Assembly: GCA_003550305.1 (NCBI GenBank)
Contig: QKYT01000502.1
Span: forward strand, 9,340 to 73,339
From: Glomus cerebriforme
Taxonomy: Eukaryota > Glomeromycota > Glomeromycetes > Glomerales > Glomeraceae
Direction: 5' to 3'
DNA length: 64,000 nt
Under the pieces are notes generated by a model that worked only from the letters and a program-made list of their open reading frames with translations, was not told the origin of the DNA and made no database searches. Position 1 is the first letter of the stretch, and each line of letters begins with the position of its first letter. Both the position numbers and the translations under genes were made by a program. Positions 35,936 through 48,260 of the stretch are shown here, one piece after another.

Positions 35936-37210
35936 ATGTCAAAGTTAAATGAAGATGTTCTCCATTTGATATTTGAAAAATTGCAATATCATAAAAGAAC
36001 TCATCTTTTTTCATGTCTTTTAGTCAATAAAACTTGGTGTAATATTATTATTCCGATTTTATGGAAAAATCCTTGGAAATTCTTAAAGAAGGGAAAAGAG
36101 ATGATTCTATTAAATGTAATTATTTCACACTTACCACAAAGATTTGAATATTTGAAAAAACCATACAAGAAACCTTCATTTGACTATATTAGTTGTTGCA
36201 GTTACTACAATTTAATTGAAATTAACAATTTAATTAAAATTTTTGGTGAGAAAAATAAAAAAAAAAATATTTTTATTATTAGAAATGAAATACTCCGACT
36301 TTTTAATAATGGAAATACAAAATTTACACACTTATATATACGCTCCAAATTTGTGTATAAGGATGATTTGGTTTGGTTATCAAAAACATGCAAATCAATT
36401 AAAGAATTAGAAATTATTATTATTGAAAATTCTAGTCTTGATGACAGTTATTGGATTGTTGAGCTGATTAAAAGTCAAAAAAAATTAGTTAGTGTCCATT
36501 TTAATTTTAATAGAGATCTGAGACCTTATAATTTTGATTATAAAATTATTGAAATTCTTAAAGACTCATTGAATAAGCATGTAGACACTATTCAATATTT
36601 TCAGATAACCTATGATCATTATTTTCGGATAACCAATTGTAATTTTTTATCCTTACCTTTCTTACAAGTTCTAATAGCTAGTCATAGCTTAAGAAGTTTC
36701 CAAAGCTCAAAAGATTTAATTAATTTAATTGAAAATACGAATGGATATCTTACTGAAATCAAACTTGAGTTCAATGATAAATATATTATTCAAGCTATTT
36801 ATCAAAACTGTCCAAAGCTTAAATATCTTAAATTATTATTTAATAATAGTTTTGTTTCAGAATTAGAAAATTTATTGATTAATTGTCAATATTTAGATGG
36901 ATTATTTATTAATTTCGGTAGTAAAATCAATTGGAGTTATTTCTTCAAAATATTAGTTAACTTATCACCAATTAGTTTGTTTAAATTTAAGTTTGGATAT
37001 AATAATATATCATTAAAGTTAGGTCCTTTAAAATACTTTTTTGTTAATTGGAAAGATAGACATCCTATTTTATTACAAATAATCCAACAAGTAAAAAATG
37101 CGAATATTGATAATTTGATTGAAAAATATAAATCAAAAGGTATAATTGTGAAATATGATGATAATTTTGGGTCTACTTTTGAAGATTTTGAATGGATCGA
37201 AGATCTTTAA
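35936..37210 (+). CDS. F-box/LRR-like protein
   Basis: An uninterrupted 424-aa frame. The start MSKLNEDVLHLIFEKLQ followed by LFSCLLVNKTWCNIIIPILW is the shared F-box beginning. Leucine-rich-like repeats follow (LSKTCKSIKELEIII, LEVLIA-like, IYQNCPKLKYLKLLF, LLINCQYLDGLFI), then the C-terminal FVNWKDRHP motif. It is shorter than the 484-511 aa paralogues because the middle repeat region is shorter. A pyrimidine tract and CAG lie just before the ATG, so a 5' UTR intron is possible. Likely SCF adaptor by family. Confidence 0.87.
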   Translation: MSKLNEDVLHLIFEKLQYHKRTHLFSCLLVNKTWCNIIIPILWKNPWKFLKKGKEMILLNVIISHLPQRFEYLKKPYKKPSFDYISCCSYYNLIEINNLIKIFGEKNKKKNIFIIRNEILRLFNNGNTKFTHLYIRSKFVYKDDLVWLSKTCKSIKELEIIIIENSSLDDSYWIVELIKSQKKLVSVHFNFNRDLRPYNFDYKIIEILKDSLNKHVDTIQYFQITYDHYFRITNCNFLSLPFLQVLIASHSLRSFQSSKDLINLIENTNGYLTEIKLEFNDKYIIQAIYQNCPKLKYLKLLFNNSFVSELENLLINCQYLDGLFINFGSKINWSYFFKILVNLSPISLFKFKFGYNNISLKLGPLKYFFVNWKDRHPILLQIIQQVKNANIDNLIEKYKSKGIIVKYDDNFGSTFEDFEWIEDL

Positions 37211-37528
37211 GAATATGATTAATTATCTTTATTATATGTACTTTTTAAAAAAAAACATGGCTAATTTTTATATTAGAAATTTTAAAGAAGACTAGGACTT
37301 ACAGTATTGCTATTCACTATCTTAATAAAAGTCATATTACAAACTTATAAGAATGAACTCTTTTATTATTATATTCTGTTCGATTGGATTTGTATCATAG
37401 CTATTGTTCAATCTGCTTGAGTTTATATTTCGCTATAAAATAAGTTCTTATTTATATAAATACATTTCATTTAAATAAATAAATAAATATCTAGAATATT
37501 ATAAAATGAATTAAAAATATTAGATATA

Positions 37529-37718
37529 TCAAATATATAACAGCTCAATCATTTCGTAATCGAAGTTTCTTTTTTCTTTTTCTAGGGTTTCATCAGGGAT
37601 ACGATCCCAACCAATTGCATTCCCTTCCTCCACGGGTATATCAATAATTTCGTCACCTTGAAACGCTTTGTGATTTGAGGAGCCGTCATCTGAGTAATTC
37701 TTCATTTGGATTTCTGGT
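37529..37718 (-). CDS. Possible terminal exon of an acidic protein
   Basis: A minus-strand frame opens after a good acceptor (CTTTTCTAG before 37718) and reads PEIQMKNYSDDG and then IIDIPVEEGNAIGWDRIPDE, with a stop at 37529-37531. The composition is clearly protein-like (58 aa from the internal ATG at 37705). Upstream exons were not identified. It may be a gene fragment. Confidence 0.4.
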
Positions 37719-38049
37719 CTAGAAAAGAATTTTTTGGCTAAGAATGAAAAACAGGTCTTGCAAGTAATAATTTCAGTTCTAATATACTGAATTTCTGGAG
37801 GGTATTAAACGTCTCTTGCCAGCAGTTATTTACCCGCAGCCATGATAAATCTTTCTTCCAAATTTAGTATTAGTTCTTCCACGGTCTACTAGCATACATA
37901 AGAATATGTTGGAAGGATACCTAATAGGAAATAGTAGTGAAATAATCCACTATTTACCAATAATTATTACATTTCCAATTATAATATACAATATACATTC
38001 CGTTATTTTGTCCAGTATATCTCATTAATATCTCTGCTGGAAAATTAAA

Positions 38050-38262
38050 ATGGATAATTTAACATGCAATCATTCTATAATGTTAGATGAATCAAAAATT
38101 GAAGTACCTTATGCTGCTATTGCTGCAATAAAATGTCATCTTGATTTAAAATTTGTACATAGCTGACGGCAACTAAAAGTGCTTGCAGAAATGGGTGATA
38201 CCAAAATCATGGGATTGGCGCACTTGAAGAAATTTCAACCTTTTAGACCTCATGGTGTTTAA
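38050..38262 (+). pseudogene. Short unidentified coding relic
   Basis: From ATG 38050 one frame of 71 codons reads MDNLTCNHSIMLDESKIEVP onward, has one TGA near 38164, continues coding-like (VLAEMGDTKIMGLAHLKKFQ) and ends with TAA at 38262. Family unknown. Confidence 0.35.
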
Positions 38263-38939
38263 AGGTAGATTAGTTCAAGCCAATTGTGGCAAAATTGAAC
38301 ATTCAAATGCTAATGCTAACAACGATTATATAATAAAATAAATTAATACAATTTCATATTAATCGGCTATTACCAGACAGTAATTAGCTTTACGCTATGC
38401 AAAAAAAAGAATAAATAAATAAATAAGATGTTAAATACGAACCTATGTATAATAAACTTGAGGAGAAGCTTGATTCGTCGGTATGAATATACTTTGTTGA
38501 TGGTCATTATAAGTATAAATTTTTCCACGAAGTATTCGGTCAACTTACCTTGGACGAATTTCTGCCTTGTATCTTTATCATTTAACCATGTATTTAATAT
38601 AATTTAAGAAAAACAATCATTTTGTTTGTTTCTCTCCAGGTTAATTCAGCCATCAGGAGGATCAATTTTCTTGTATTTACCATATTCAGTAGAATTTTTT
38701 CTAAAATTAAATTCGTGGCTTTTCATGAGGAATCAGATGTCATGATGGTATTCATATCGTATATTATCCTCAAGTATATACTTTTCTGATCACAAAATTG
38801 GAAAGTCTCCTTTGCCCTCTATGTAAGTGCAAATCTCGTATATGCTCAATGGAGCTAGTATGGCCAGAAGAAATATCAAGGTCGAATACAACGTTGTAAG
38901 TTCATTACAAAATATATTCTGCAATTACAAGCGGTAAAG

Positions 38940-39472
38940 CATCGTTCGGAAACCTGAATCATTTTGTGTGTGACTTGTTTAATCATCATTTATCATTTGC
39001 AGTGGTGATGAATTATCATTATTATTAGGATATGATCTTATTTTCACCTTATGGGTTGATTACTTGATTTGTTATCATAACCGAATGTGCTATTAAAAAA
39101 AAGATAAAGAAGAAACTATTATTAAACCTATAATTTCATCATCAAAACAAATAGATTTGAAAAATTGTAATTACAATCTGAAAATGTAAACAACAAACTA
39201 TCTCTGTTTGACGAACCAAATTTTACTCATTTTTCCAAGTTTCATAAATAAAATGATGCATCTTCATCATTTATTATCATTGGTTGTAATCCAGTATCGG
39301 TGGATTAAAGAAATTATTATGCAGATGCAGATCCAGGTAGTATTCGACAAATGACTTGGAATTATAAACGGATTCAAATGACAAGTCATTTATCATTTGG
39401 ATCATTTGCAAAATGATAAATGCAAATGAAATCCGTTAAGTGGTCAATTGACCAGGTCATTTCCGAACACTG
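38940..39472. mobile_element. Possible decayed hAT-like non-autonomous element
   Basis: The right end reads ...TTTCCGAACACTG; its complement CAGTGTTCGGAAATGACC resembles the left text CATCGTTCGGAAACCTGA. The interior carries repeated CATTTATCATTTG and CAAATGA words. The expected 8-bp duplication is not preserved, so the boundaries are tentative. Confidence 0.35.
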
Positions 39473-40086
39473 CCGGCTTAATATGGCAGCATCAGATCGG
39501 TGATGCGAAGTACTTTGGCCTCCTATTCTATTCTAATGCTACCTTCAAGAACAGCAATATAAAATATATAAATTTCACATTAATCACAATAATCGGTTGA
39601 TAAACAATGAGATTGAGCCGTAAATTATAAAAATATTTACGTTCTTTAGATTAGATCCAATTCCAGTTTGTTGTGACGCATATATTTAAGTTATATTGTG
39701 TTGTTCCGAATTCATTCATGGAGGGCATAAATAAATTCAAATGATCTAGTAAATTTTAGTTAACAAAAGAACACGAGAAATATTAATATAAACGATCGAA
39801 GACGAGATAATACGTAAAAAAAAAAATTTGCTTATATGCCTTTTCCTGGCATTCTTCGTTAGAATTTTATACATGCGCATATAATCCTATTAATTCATAA
39901 TTTCACTAATTTACTTCAATCATGCGAAAGCAGAGTTACAAGAATCATTCTATTAAAAAAATATATATACTGCTAGTATAAATTAATATGAATATACATC
40001 AAAATTAAAATAATAATAAAACGAAAATACTCCACCAATTTAGACAGGCATAGATTCCTAAACTTTTTTTTGCTTGTTTTAAATAG

Positions 40087-40317
40087 AATAACCCTTCTGC
40101 AGTACTTGAACATATCTTATTAATATGTTCTGAAAAATTTTCGAGAATAAGAAAATTATTCTTCTCTGCTTTTGCTGCTTTCTTTCAAACAGTTTATTGT
40201 GGATTGATATCAATTTTGATGAGATCAAAAGCTGATCGTGTGGCATATCTGTGCGACAGACACAAATTGCGCAAATTTGCTTATCGTTACCATGCTATTG
40301 TTACCAGATTAGAATAA
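40087..40317 (+). CDS. Possible last exon of an unidentified gene
   Basis: After an acceptor-like TTTTAAATAG an open frame of 76 codons reads NPSAVLEHILLICSEKFSRI onward, includes LFFSAFAAFFQTVYCGLIS, and ends AYRYHAIVTRLE plus TAA. The mixed composition is unlike the random AT-rich frames around it. It lacks an ATG at its start. Upstream exons could not be placed. No family recognised. Confidence 0.38.
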   Translation, partial: NNPSAVLEHILLICSEKFSRIRKLFFSAFAAFFQTVYCGLISILMRSKADRVAYLCDRHKLRKFAYRYHAIVTRLE

Positions 40318-40579
40318 ATAATTATGCTCATCGTTACTGTGTTAAAATAATTGAATAAACCAACGTTATTTCAAAAGCCACGTAACTTTCAATACAATAA
40401 AAAAAAGGTGAGAAATTTTTTTAATATTCTTCTCTTTATCACTGCATTAATTATCACACCTATTGTACTATTTCTTATAAATGAGTTCGGTTTATTGCTT
40501 TGTTCTTTGTTGTGTTTTTATATTTTCTTACAATTTTACAATTTTACAATTTTACAACTCCAATATATTTTTTCATAAA

Positions 40580-43000
40580 ATGATTTTGCAAACTCCGTAT
40601 AAACGGGTTATAGTCCTTGCTTTAGACGGTGAGTATAAACAAAAATATTTCGCAACTAACTGCTAATACATAGTTATACTAAAGTAAATTTTAATTATTT
40701 ATTTAGGCGTTGGGAGATTTTTTACAGAGGTTCATACACCTACTCTCGATACTTTTTTTGCCTCTGGTGCTAGTTCATTACAAGCAAAGGCAATTGTGCC
40801 AACGGACAGTGCACAGAACTGGGGATCCATATTACATGGTGTTCTTCCAGAAAAGCATGGACTAAAAAATGGTGACGTTGAAGCAGGTGTTCCATATGAT
40901 GAGAATAGTCCTTATCCAAGTATTTACAAATTACTTGCTGATAGTTCCAAAGATATTAAATTGGCATCATATGTAGCATGGGAAGCAATTAATACTGGTA
41001 TTATTGAACTGTCAGTCAAAGCTGATTTGTATGCACCTCTTACCCATGAAAGTATTTTCTGGCGATGGTGGTTACGTTTTAAACATAATTGGCTTAAAGA
41101 TTCTGTTTATGATTATACTGTAATTTCAAGATTGATTGATTATATTCGCAATCCAGAGAACAAAGATGTGGAATTATTGTTTGTCCATTTAACCGATGTA
41201 GATGAGCATGGACATGGACATGGTTATGGCTCTCAACCATACCTTAATCAAATCAAGATTATGGATTCACAAATTGCAACGATTCTCGAAACATTAGAAG
41301 AAGTAGGGTGGAAAGATGATTCTCTCATAATAATGACAACTGATCATGGCGGTATTGGAACAAGACATGGCGGAAATAGTGATCAAGAAGTTAATGTATT
41401 TTTGGCTGTAAATGGTGCCGGAATTGAACCAAATTCAACGATTAAGAGTGAAGTAACTAATATGGATTGTGCAGCTATAATTCTTAAAGGATTGGGAAAG
41501 GAGATTCCTGAATGGTTTGATGCCAAGTTACCTGTTGAATTTTCATCGAAGGTACGTAAGTTTAATAATTAATTATTTATTCATGTTTTTTTTATAAGCA
41601 ACAGTATTCCTAGCTGCTATTTTAAATATCAGAGTGATATCACCCCTACTGTTGAATCATCATCCACCACGCTTTCAAAAAAATCAACTGATATAACTAA
41701 GGAAGATCCAAAAGATTATGGTCTCTGTCCTGCTTGTAGTAAACCAAAAACATCATCTAATTGGTGTCAACAATGCTGCGCACAACTATTACTTGAAGAA
41801 ACTGCAGGACAAACAAGTGGTGATAAAGATATTGATGACTTTATTAAACAAACCATTACTAGCGCACGACGTTCTTATGATTACATTGAATTTATTCCAT
41901 ATGAAAATTTTAAAGATATTAAACAAATTGGGAGAGGTGGATTTGCTGTAGCTTATATGGCGACAAGAACGAAATGCTTAAAAGGTCATTTTGATTGGGA
42001 CGAAGAAGCTAAGAAATATGTAAGAAAAAGTGTTCCAGATTATTGTATTGCTTTGAAATCCTTTCATAATAGGCCTAATATAGCCTCAATGTTTCTTAAT
42101 GAGGTTAGTATATCATTAATTTTTATTTTATAATCATTTATTAAGTATATTTTATTTAATAAGAATCTGTTTTTTTAGATTAAAACTCATCATAAATGTA
42201 TGATGTTACAGGAAAATAAATTTCTTCAATGCTATGGAATTAGCAAAAATCCGAAAACAAACGAATTTATTATAGTCTTAGATTATGCAAAGAATGGTGA
42301 TTTACGTCAATATTTACAAAAAAATCATAAAACCTTAAAATGGGTGGATAGATTAAGTTACGTAACTAAAATTGTTCAAGATTTGAGTGTTATTCATAAG
42401 GCTGGATTGATTCATTGCGACTTTCATAGTGGAAATATATTACAAGTTTCACAAAATTTTCGTGTATCTGATTTTGGGTTGTCACGTGTAGATAACGATT
42501 TCGTTCCAAAAGATGGAATATATGGAATTGTTCCATATATGGCTCCAGAAATTTTGACCGGTAAACCTTATCGTCAATATTCAGATGTTTATAGTTTTGG
42601 AATTATTATGTGGGAAATTTCATCCGGTAAACCAGCATTTTATAGCGAATCTCATGATTACAAACTTGTATCACAAATAGTTAGTGGTGTTCGACCATCA
42701 ATTCTTAAAAATACTCCATCATGTTATGTTGAATTAATGCAAAGATGTTGGGATAATGATCCAAAAACCCGCCCTACAACGGTAGAGCTATATGAAATTT
42801 TACTTGAATGGTATAATATTGTTAAAGAGAAAAAGGTGGAATCTGATATTTATCAACAATTTACAAAGGCTGATGAAATGCCTATTGAGGAACCATTTTC
42901 TACAATTTCTAGACCTAATTCTGCGTCCATTTATACTAGTAAACTTATTAGTTACACTACTAAACACTTTGATTCTAAGCAACAGGAGTTTTGCTTATAA
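40580..43000 (+). CDS. Alkaline-phosphatase-superfamily domain fused to zinc ribbon and TKL-type kinase
   Basis: Four exons (40580-40628, 40707-41551, 41633-42103, 42179-43000) join in phase to 728 aa. Residues 1-298 are an alkaline-phosphatase/nucleotide-pyrophosphatase fold: metal Asp in LALDGVG (D16), PTDSAQNW with likely nucleophile S51, HLTDVDEHGHGHG, and TTDHGGIGTRHGG. Residues 330-346 are a C-x2-C...C-x2-C zinc ribbon. A kinase domain follows: IGRGGFAVAY (398-406), Lys 440, IHCDFHSGN (Asp 536, HRD Arg replaced by Cys), DFG 553-555, APE 577-579. The fusion rests on donor GTACGTAAG at 41552. Unspliced, the phosphatase would stop at 41572, and the kinase frame has no usable upstream ATG. 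Two genes remain possible. The phosphatase half may hydrolyse a phosphodiester; substrate unknown. Confidence 0.75.
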
Positions 43001-44515
43001 AAAATTATTATTTATTTTTTTTTTTAATTATTATTTTTATTATTTTACTAACCTATAATATATATATATATAGTCAACTGATATATCGACCTCGTGATAA
43101 ACCAAAAATTATAATAATTATAATGGATCATATAAAATTTTCTTGACGTAAGTTATTATCAATAAATTAATAACTTTATTGTAATTTTATTTGTTTATCA
43201 TATAATAAAATCCTGATAAAAAAACAATTTTTTAAGGCTTTTCAATTTTCTTTTTTTTAAAAAAAAAATATTTTTTTTTTTTTTTTTATTTTTTTTATAT
43301 AAGAAATTAATTTCCGCTTAAAAGATCTCGACAATGTCTGAAATTTAAAAAAAAAAAAAATAATCAATCAAATAGGCATTTACACATCCCACGAATAAAT
43401 TACACAGATCACAACAATTATTCTTTACTTAAATAACAGAACTAAACTGGCATAACCATAAATATCTTGATGTGCGTGAATTTTTCTTGAATACAAGCAT
43501 AAATTTCATAAATTAATTCAATTAAAAATATTTTATAAAGGTGGATACCAATTAATTTATTAATTTCTAAATTGACGCGTTCCAATTATCAAAAATATTT
43601 TTTAAGTTTATGAAAAAAAAAAAATTATCGGACGTTTATCGGACGATTACTTGGACAAAAATTGAATGAAAATTAATAAATTAATTTCACAAAATATATA
43701 ATAATAACAAATCAATTGAATAGCCGAAAACAACCAAAAAATTAAGTTTAGATATATTGTTCGGATTGTCTAAAAAAAAAAGATAAATTCAATCGCATAA
43801 TTCCCCACGATTCCCACCAATCAAATAGTTTATTGTTGATACGTGCCAACTTTTATTATTATTATTATTCTATTTTTATAATGGTACTCACTATTAAGGT
43901 GTATATTTTTGTCAAAGAAGAAACAAATATATTCTTATCAATCATTAAAGATGATGTTTATTGAGCTCATTTTAGAGGAACTATTATCCATGATTGTGTA
44001 ACTACTTAATTTGGATTGAATGGATTTTACAATTATGTGTGGATGAAACTTTAAAAATAAGTAGTGAAACATGGGATGAAACTTCTAAATGAAAGTCCCT
44101 TATAAAGAAAAAGGAAAAAAATTAAATGTCACATACTCTGACAAAATGACGAATATAATTAGAAAAAATCCCTTCAAACCTTAAAATGATTTTAAAAGAC
44201 TTTTTTTTTTTAAAATGTAAAGTATGAACTTAACTTGGGCCGACACTATAAATTTGACCTGAATTATTAAATTGATGTACATTATTTACTTTTTTACAGT
44301 ATACAAAAAGAAACGTTATTCAAAGAAAAAAAAAACAAAGAAATAATTTTCTATTCCCCAAATTGGTCGAACAGCCTTTAATAACAAAATAAAAAATTAA
44401 ATTCAAAAATTCAATGAACTGCACTGCAGTTTTTAATAAAATATTTATTATTAATTATTATTGACAAAATATTTACAAATTGTTTTTTTACCTTTTAAAA
44501 AAAATAATTTAAAAA
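43001..44515. other. Convergent intergenic spacer
   Basis: Poly-T/poly-A rich, with a TTATTATTATTA run near 43855. No gene recognised. Confidence 0.5.
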
Positions 44516-45765
44516 TTAATAAGATTGTCTTTTACTATCCTTTCCTAAAAACATTGATGCTATTTCATAAAATGATAAAGATTGTTTTACAAGTCCAATA
44601 TCACCATTCGGATCTAACTTTTCAATTTTATATTTTTGTTCCATCTTAATTTCATCTCGAACATTCTTTAAAGGCATATCTACCAACATTCCATTAGAAG
44701 CTCTTAATACAACATCATCATCAGAAATTGAAGTTTCATTTGATGTAGATTTTGGAACATTTTTTCCTTTATAATCTCCATTTTCTAAATTATTTTCATC
44801 ATTTATTTGATTTTCTGAATTTCCTATATAAAAAGTTATTAAATATGATAAAATAATAAAGATAATAGTTTGGATTGTGTAACCAATAATCGGTTGTTTT
44901 AAGATTATAATATTTATATGATATATTGATGTTATAGAAATACGTAGAGCATTCCATAAAATTAATGTATAAGATAAAGGAAAGTGTTGTTCATTTTGAT
45001 TTTGAATAGTAGTAGATTTTAAATTTCTTCTTATGTATTGAATAAATCGAAATGCAACGTAAGCGTCAATTAGAAGATCATTTATGGTCGTAATCAACAG
45101 AAATAATCTCCCGTGATTATTTGCGTCGCTATTACACAAAGTAATATCGGGTGAAACAGGATCAAACGTTAATTGAGGTCGTATGAATATAATGTATATG
45201 ATCTAAAAAGTGAAAAATTTTAATGTTAAAATATTAATATTCATATTTTAAAAAAAGAAAATGAATTTTATATTATATATATATTATATATATAACTTAC
45301 GTTAAATAAACTTCTCATCAAAAGTAAACCATATAAGATACAATCATCTTTTTTTGATCTTTTAAATTGTCTTAGTTTCCAGACTAAGAAAATGACGATA
45401 GATTCAGAAAATGCGAAATTCGATATCGTTTGTAAATAAGTAATCGTCAAACATTCTGATAAAGACGCGGAATCTGATATCAAAAGTACTCCAATATTGA
45501 GTATACCACATGCGATACCACTTATATTGAAAATAATTTTTATTACACTTGATATTTTTGAATTATTTTCGCAATAAAGTAAGATCGATTTAATAAGATT
45601 ATGTATAGAAACCTTTTTTAAAATTTAAAGAAAAATGAAATGAAACAAAATTAAAATTATTGAAAGTTTAATAATGTTGAAATAAGTATGCGTTTTTTTT
45701 TTACTCACCATAAGCATCAATACTGTAAGTACTACAAAATAATTGAATTCAGTTTTTTTATCCAT
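44516..45765 (-). CDS. Putative seven-transmembrane protein
   Basis: Exons 45765-45709, 45612-45301 and 45202-44516 join in phase 0 to 351 aa. Seven hydrophobic segments are visible: YFVVLTVLMLM at the N-terminus; ISGIACGILNIGVLLI; FAFSESIVIFLVW; the stretch across the second junction (LLLMRSLFN into IIYIIFI); LFLLITTINDLLIDAYVAF; a segment around ILWNALRISITSIYHI; and IGYTIQTIIFIILSYLITFY. A soluble, acidic then basic C-terminal tail of about 110 residues follows. The layout is receptor-like, but no named GPCR family motif is seen. It might be a lineage-specific receptor or another membrane protein. An open-frame search alone would split it into two pieces with false starts. Confidence 0.75.
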
Positions 45766-46390
45766 AATGAATTTTAACGATTACAAATTCACAATAAAAA
45801 GAGATTTATATAAGAAGAAAGAAAGAAAAAACTGAAGTTGATGTTTTTTTTTTTTTTGAAAAAAAAAGGAAATCACTGATTTTTATATATAAATCAAATC
45901 ATACATATGATATGAATTCTTAGTTAAAAATATTTAAATTAACCAATATTCCGAAACCTAAAATTTTACGTAATTTCATAAGATTAAAATTTTCCTAATA
46001 ATGATAATAATAATAATTTTTTTTTGAACAATACAAAAACAATATGAACAATAGAGTTCCTCTAGGGGAGAGGGGTTCAGTTTGAGCATTGGGAAACCTA
46101 ATGAACTTATCCATATCAAGGAAATGTAAATATATTAATACTGTATTTATTTAGTTTCAGTCATTTGGCGTATTACATCAACTTTATATCTACAAATTAA
46201 CGAATTCTCCGTAGAATTTCTAAATTAAGAAAAGTTCATATGCAAGACGCGAAAAAAAAGTAATTTAAACATTTTGAAACATTATAAAAAGTTAAAAAAA
46301 AATAATGCGCGATAAATAAAGCATGATTTGCTGCGTAAAGAAAACGATTTACCAATTATGTTTACTATTTAAGGAGGTGGCTCTTACACA
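45766..46390. other. Upstream region of the seven-transmembrane gene
   Basis: A/T runs and a TAA/AAT microsatellite near 46000-46020. No gene recognised. Confidence 0.4.
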
Positions 46391-46439
46391 GACCAATTTA
46401 TGAAACAGGATTTTCGATTCGATCTTTTCTAAATTTGGA

Positions 46440-46743
46440 TGATACGATGTTAAAATCTAAATTGCGAAAATACTTAATCCGGAGTTACAAAATGTTGTTT
46501 GTTTTGAATGTAAAAATTTATGTAAAATTAATTATTACGCATAAACTTATTCTATTGATGGAAGTTTTCGTTGTTGTTTTAGAATAAAGGTTTTGAACTT
46601 TAGGTGTAAGCACGTAATAGATGTTGTAATACATTATTCGAAGATCAAAAAATTTTCTCCCTTATGAAATTGATGATGATCAAGTTGATCCAGTTGATCC
46701 ACAAACATTGTCATGTGAGCAAATTGATACTGACGCGACATAA
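46440..46743 (+). pseudogene. Relic of a zinc-binding protein of unknown family
   Basis: From about 46480 one frame reads LQNVVCFECKNLCKINYYA, a stop, then TYSIDGSFRCCFRIKVLNFR and CKHVIDVVIHYSKIKKFSPL. A shift leads into YEIDDDQVDPVDPQTLSCEQ and a stop at about 46743. Cysteine spacing (CFEC...C...CC...C) suggests a zinc-binding module. The open frame at 46788-47030 beyond it is unsupported. Confidence 0.4.
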
Positions 46744-47539
46744 CAACAATATTGTTATTAATAGTTTATTAATAATGTTAATTATTCATGATGTTTCAGA
46801 ATGATCAAAATTATTATGAATATCAGGATATGTTACTATGCACAGTATATAAATATACGAACGTAATTTCGAAATATATATTTTTTTTGAGCGAACTTTT
46901 GATACTGATATGGCTTTTGAAATGGTGTTCATTCATTAGTACTACTTACTGTATGGCCACCTTTTGCATAACGATCCCACTACTACTACGTCAAAAGTTC
47001 CATCTTTTCATTAAAATTACGGATGTATAACATTAAGTTCTACAATCTTGGTCGATATCAAATCTTTTAGTGAATCCTTCCAATCTAGATATTTTCTATT
47101 ATGTGAATTAATGTATTGATATTTTAAGTTATTTTTGTAAAACATCATTGATAAATTTAATTCTTGTTTAGTTTATCGATCGTAAAAATTAAAATCATTT
47201 GATATATCAGTTGGTTACAAAATATTACATTTGTCAGAACTCAAATTACTAGTAGGCTTTATTATATATCATGTTATCATGTGCTATATTGAAAAAAAAA
47301 ATCAAAAGATATAATATGAGTATAGACTTAATGTCGCATTTTACCATGTTTTTATTTTTAAGCGAGATCGAACGCGTCTATTTTATCAATTATTATAAAG
47401 TAAATTTTTACTATTGACATTCTTTTTACAATGTGTATTAACAATGACATGAGCATAGCTGGCATAGTCGAAAAAATTCGATACGATTCCTGATTAATAA
47501 AGTGTTCTATCTGAACGGTCATTTGCAAAAAAAAAAAAG

Positions 47540-48260
47540 ATAAATCGCTATTAAATATAATTATTTCAAATTTATCAAAAACAATTTAACGTTTTATTTC
47601 TTTGAATTCTTTGACAAATTTAGGACAATTTATACTTGTAATATCCTAACATGAAAAATCTGAAATATCAAAATACCCAGCCTTTTTATTAATTGAAATT
47701 CAAAATTTACAAACCTTTATATATTCCAATAATTTATTATATATCAAATACATCTTAATTCAATACTAGCATCATCATGTTTTAACTGTATTAACAGAAA
47801 TATGCAAATCAATTAAAGGATTGGTACCTTTTATTGAACGTTTGAACGTTCTAAATAACAATTATGGATCATTAGATTAATCTAATTTATTTAACTAATA
47901 ATATAATAGTTAAAGATGAATCATTAAGTAAAATTCTATCACCTATCACTAAATTCCTTTTATCTTCGTAAATTTAAAAAATGTTGAGTGGAAGATCGAA
48001 ATAACCATTCATGATTTTAAGAATTTATCTATCTTTCTTAGACATTTTAAGAGCTGATTATATTTGAATTAATGATTTAACAAATAATTTTAATCGAAAA
48101 TACAATAATATTTAAAATACATATACTTCGTATACAAATTACAATCGAGAGTATAATAATGCATTCCTATGAAGTTTGCTCATTCAGAATTCTAGTTTTG
48201 AATAAACAACAATTTTGCTTGATATTTGTAAGACAAAGCAAAAATTTACTAAACATATGA
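47540..48260 (+). pseudogene. Strongly decayed F-box/LRR-like relic
   Basis: Short matches to the intact F-box genes occur in the right order: SLLNIIISNLSK near 47545 (compare LLNVIISHLS), IQNLQTFIYSN-like text near 47700, and ICKSIKGLV near 47800 (compare TCKSIKELE). The frame is broken many times. The right boundary is a guess. Confidence 0.5.

Noticed and set aside
40351..40578. 75-aa hydrophobic frame before the phosphatase gene
   Set aside because: It begins with TTG, has no ATG and shows no splice link to the next exon. The phosphatase start at 40580 is complete for the fold.
41552..41632. Reading the phosphatase as ending at 41572
   Set aside because: Not fully excluded. The strong donor GTACGTAAG, phase match and lack of a kinase start codon favour splicing, so the fusion was preferred.
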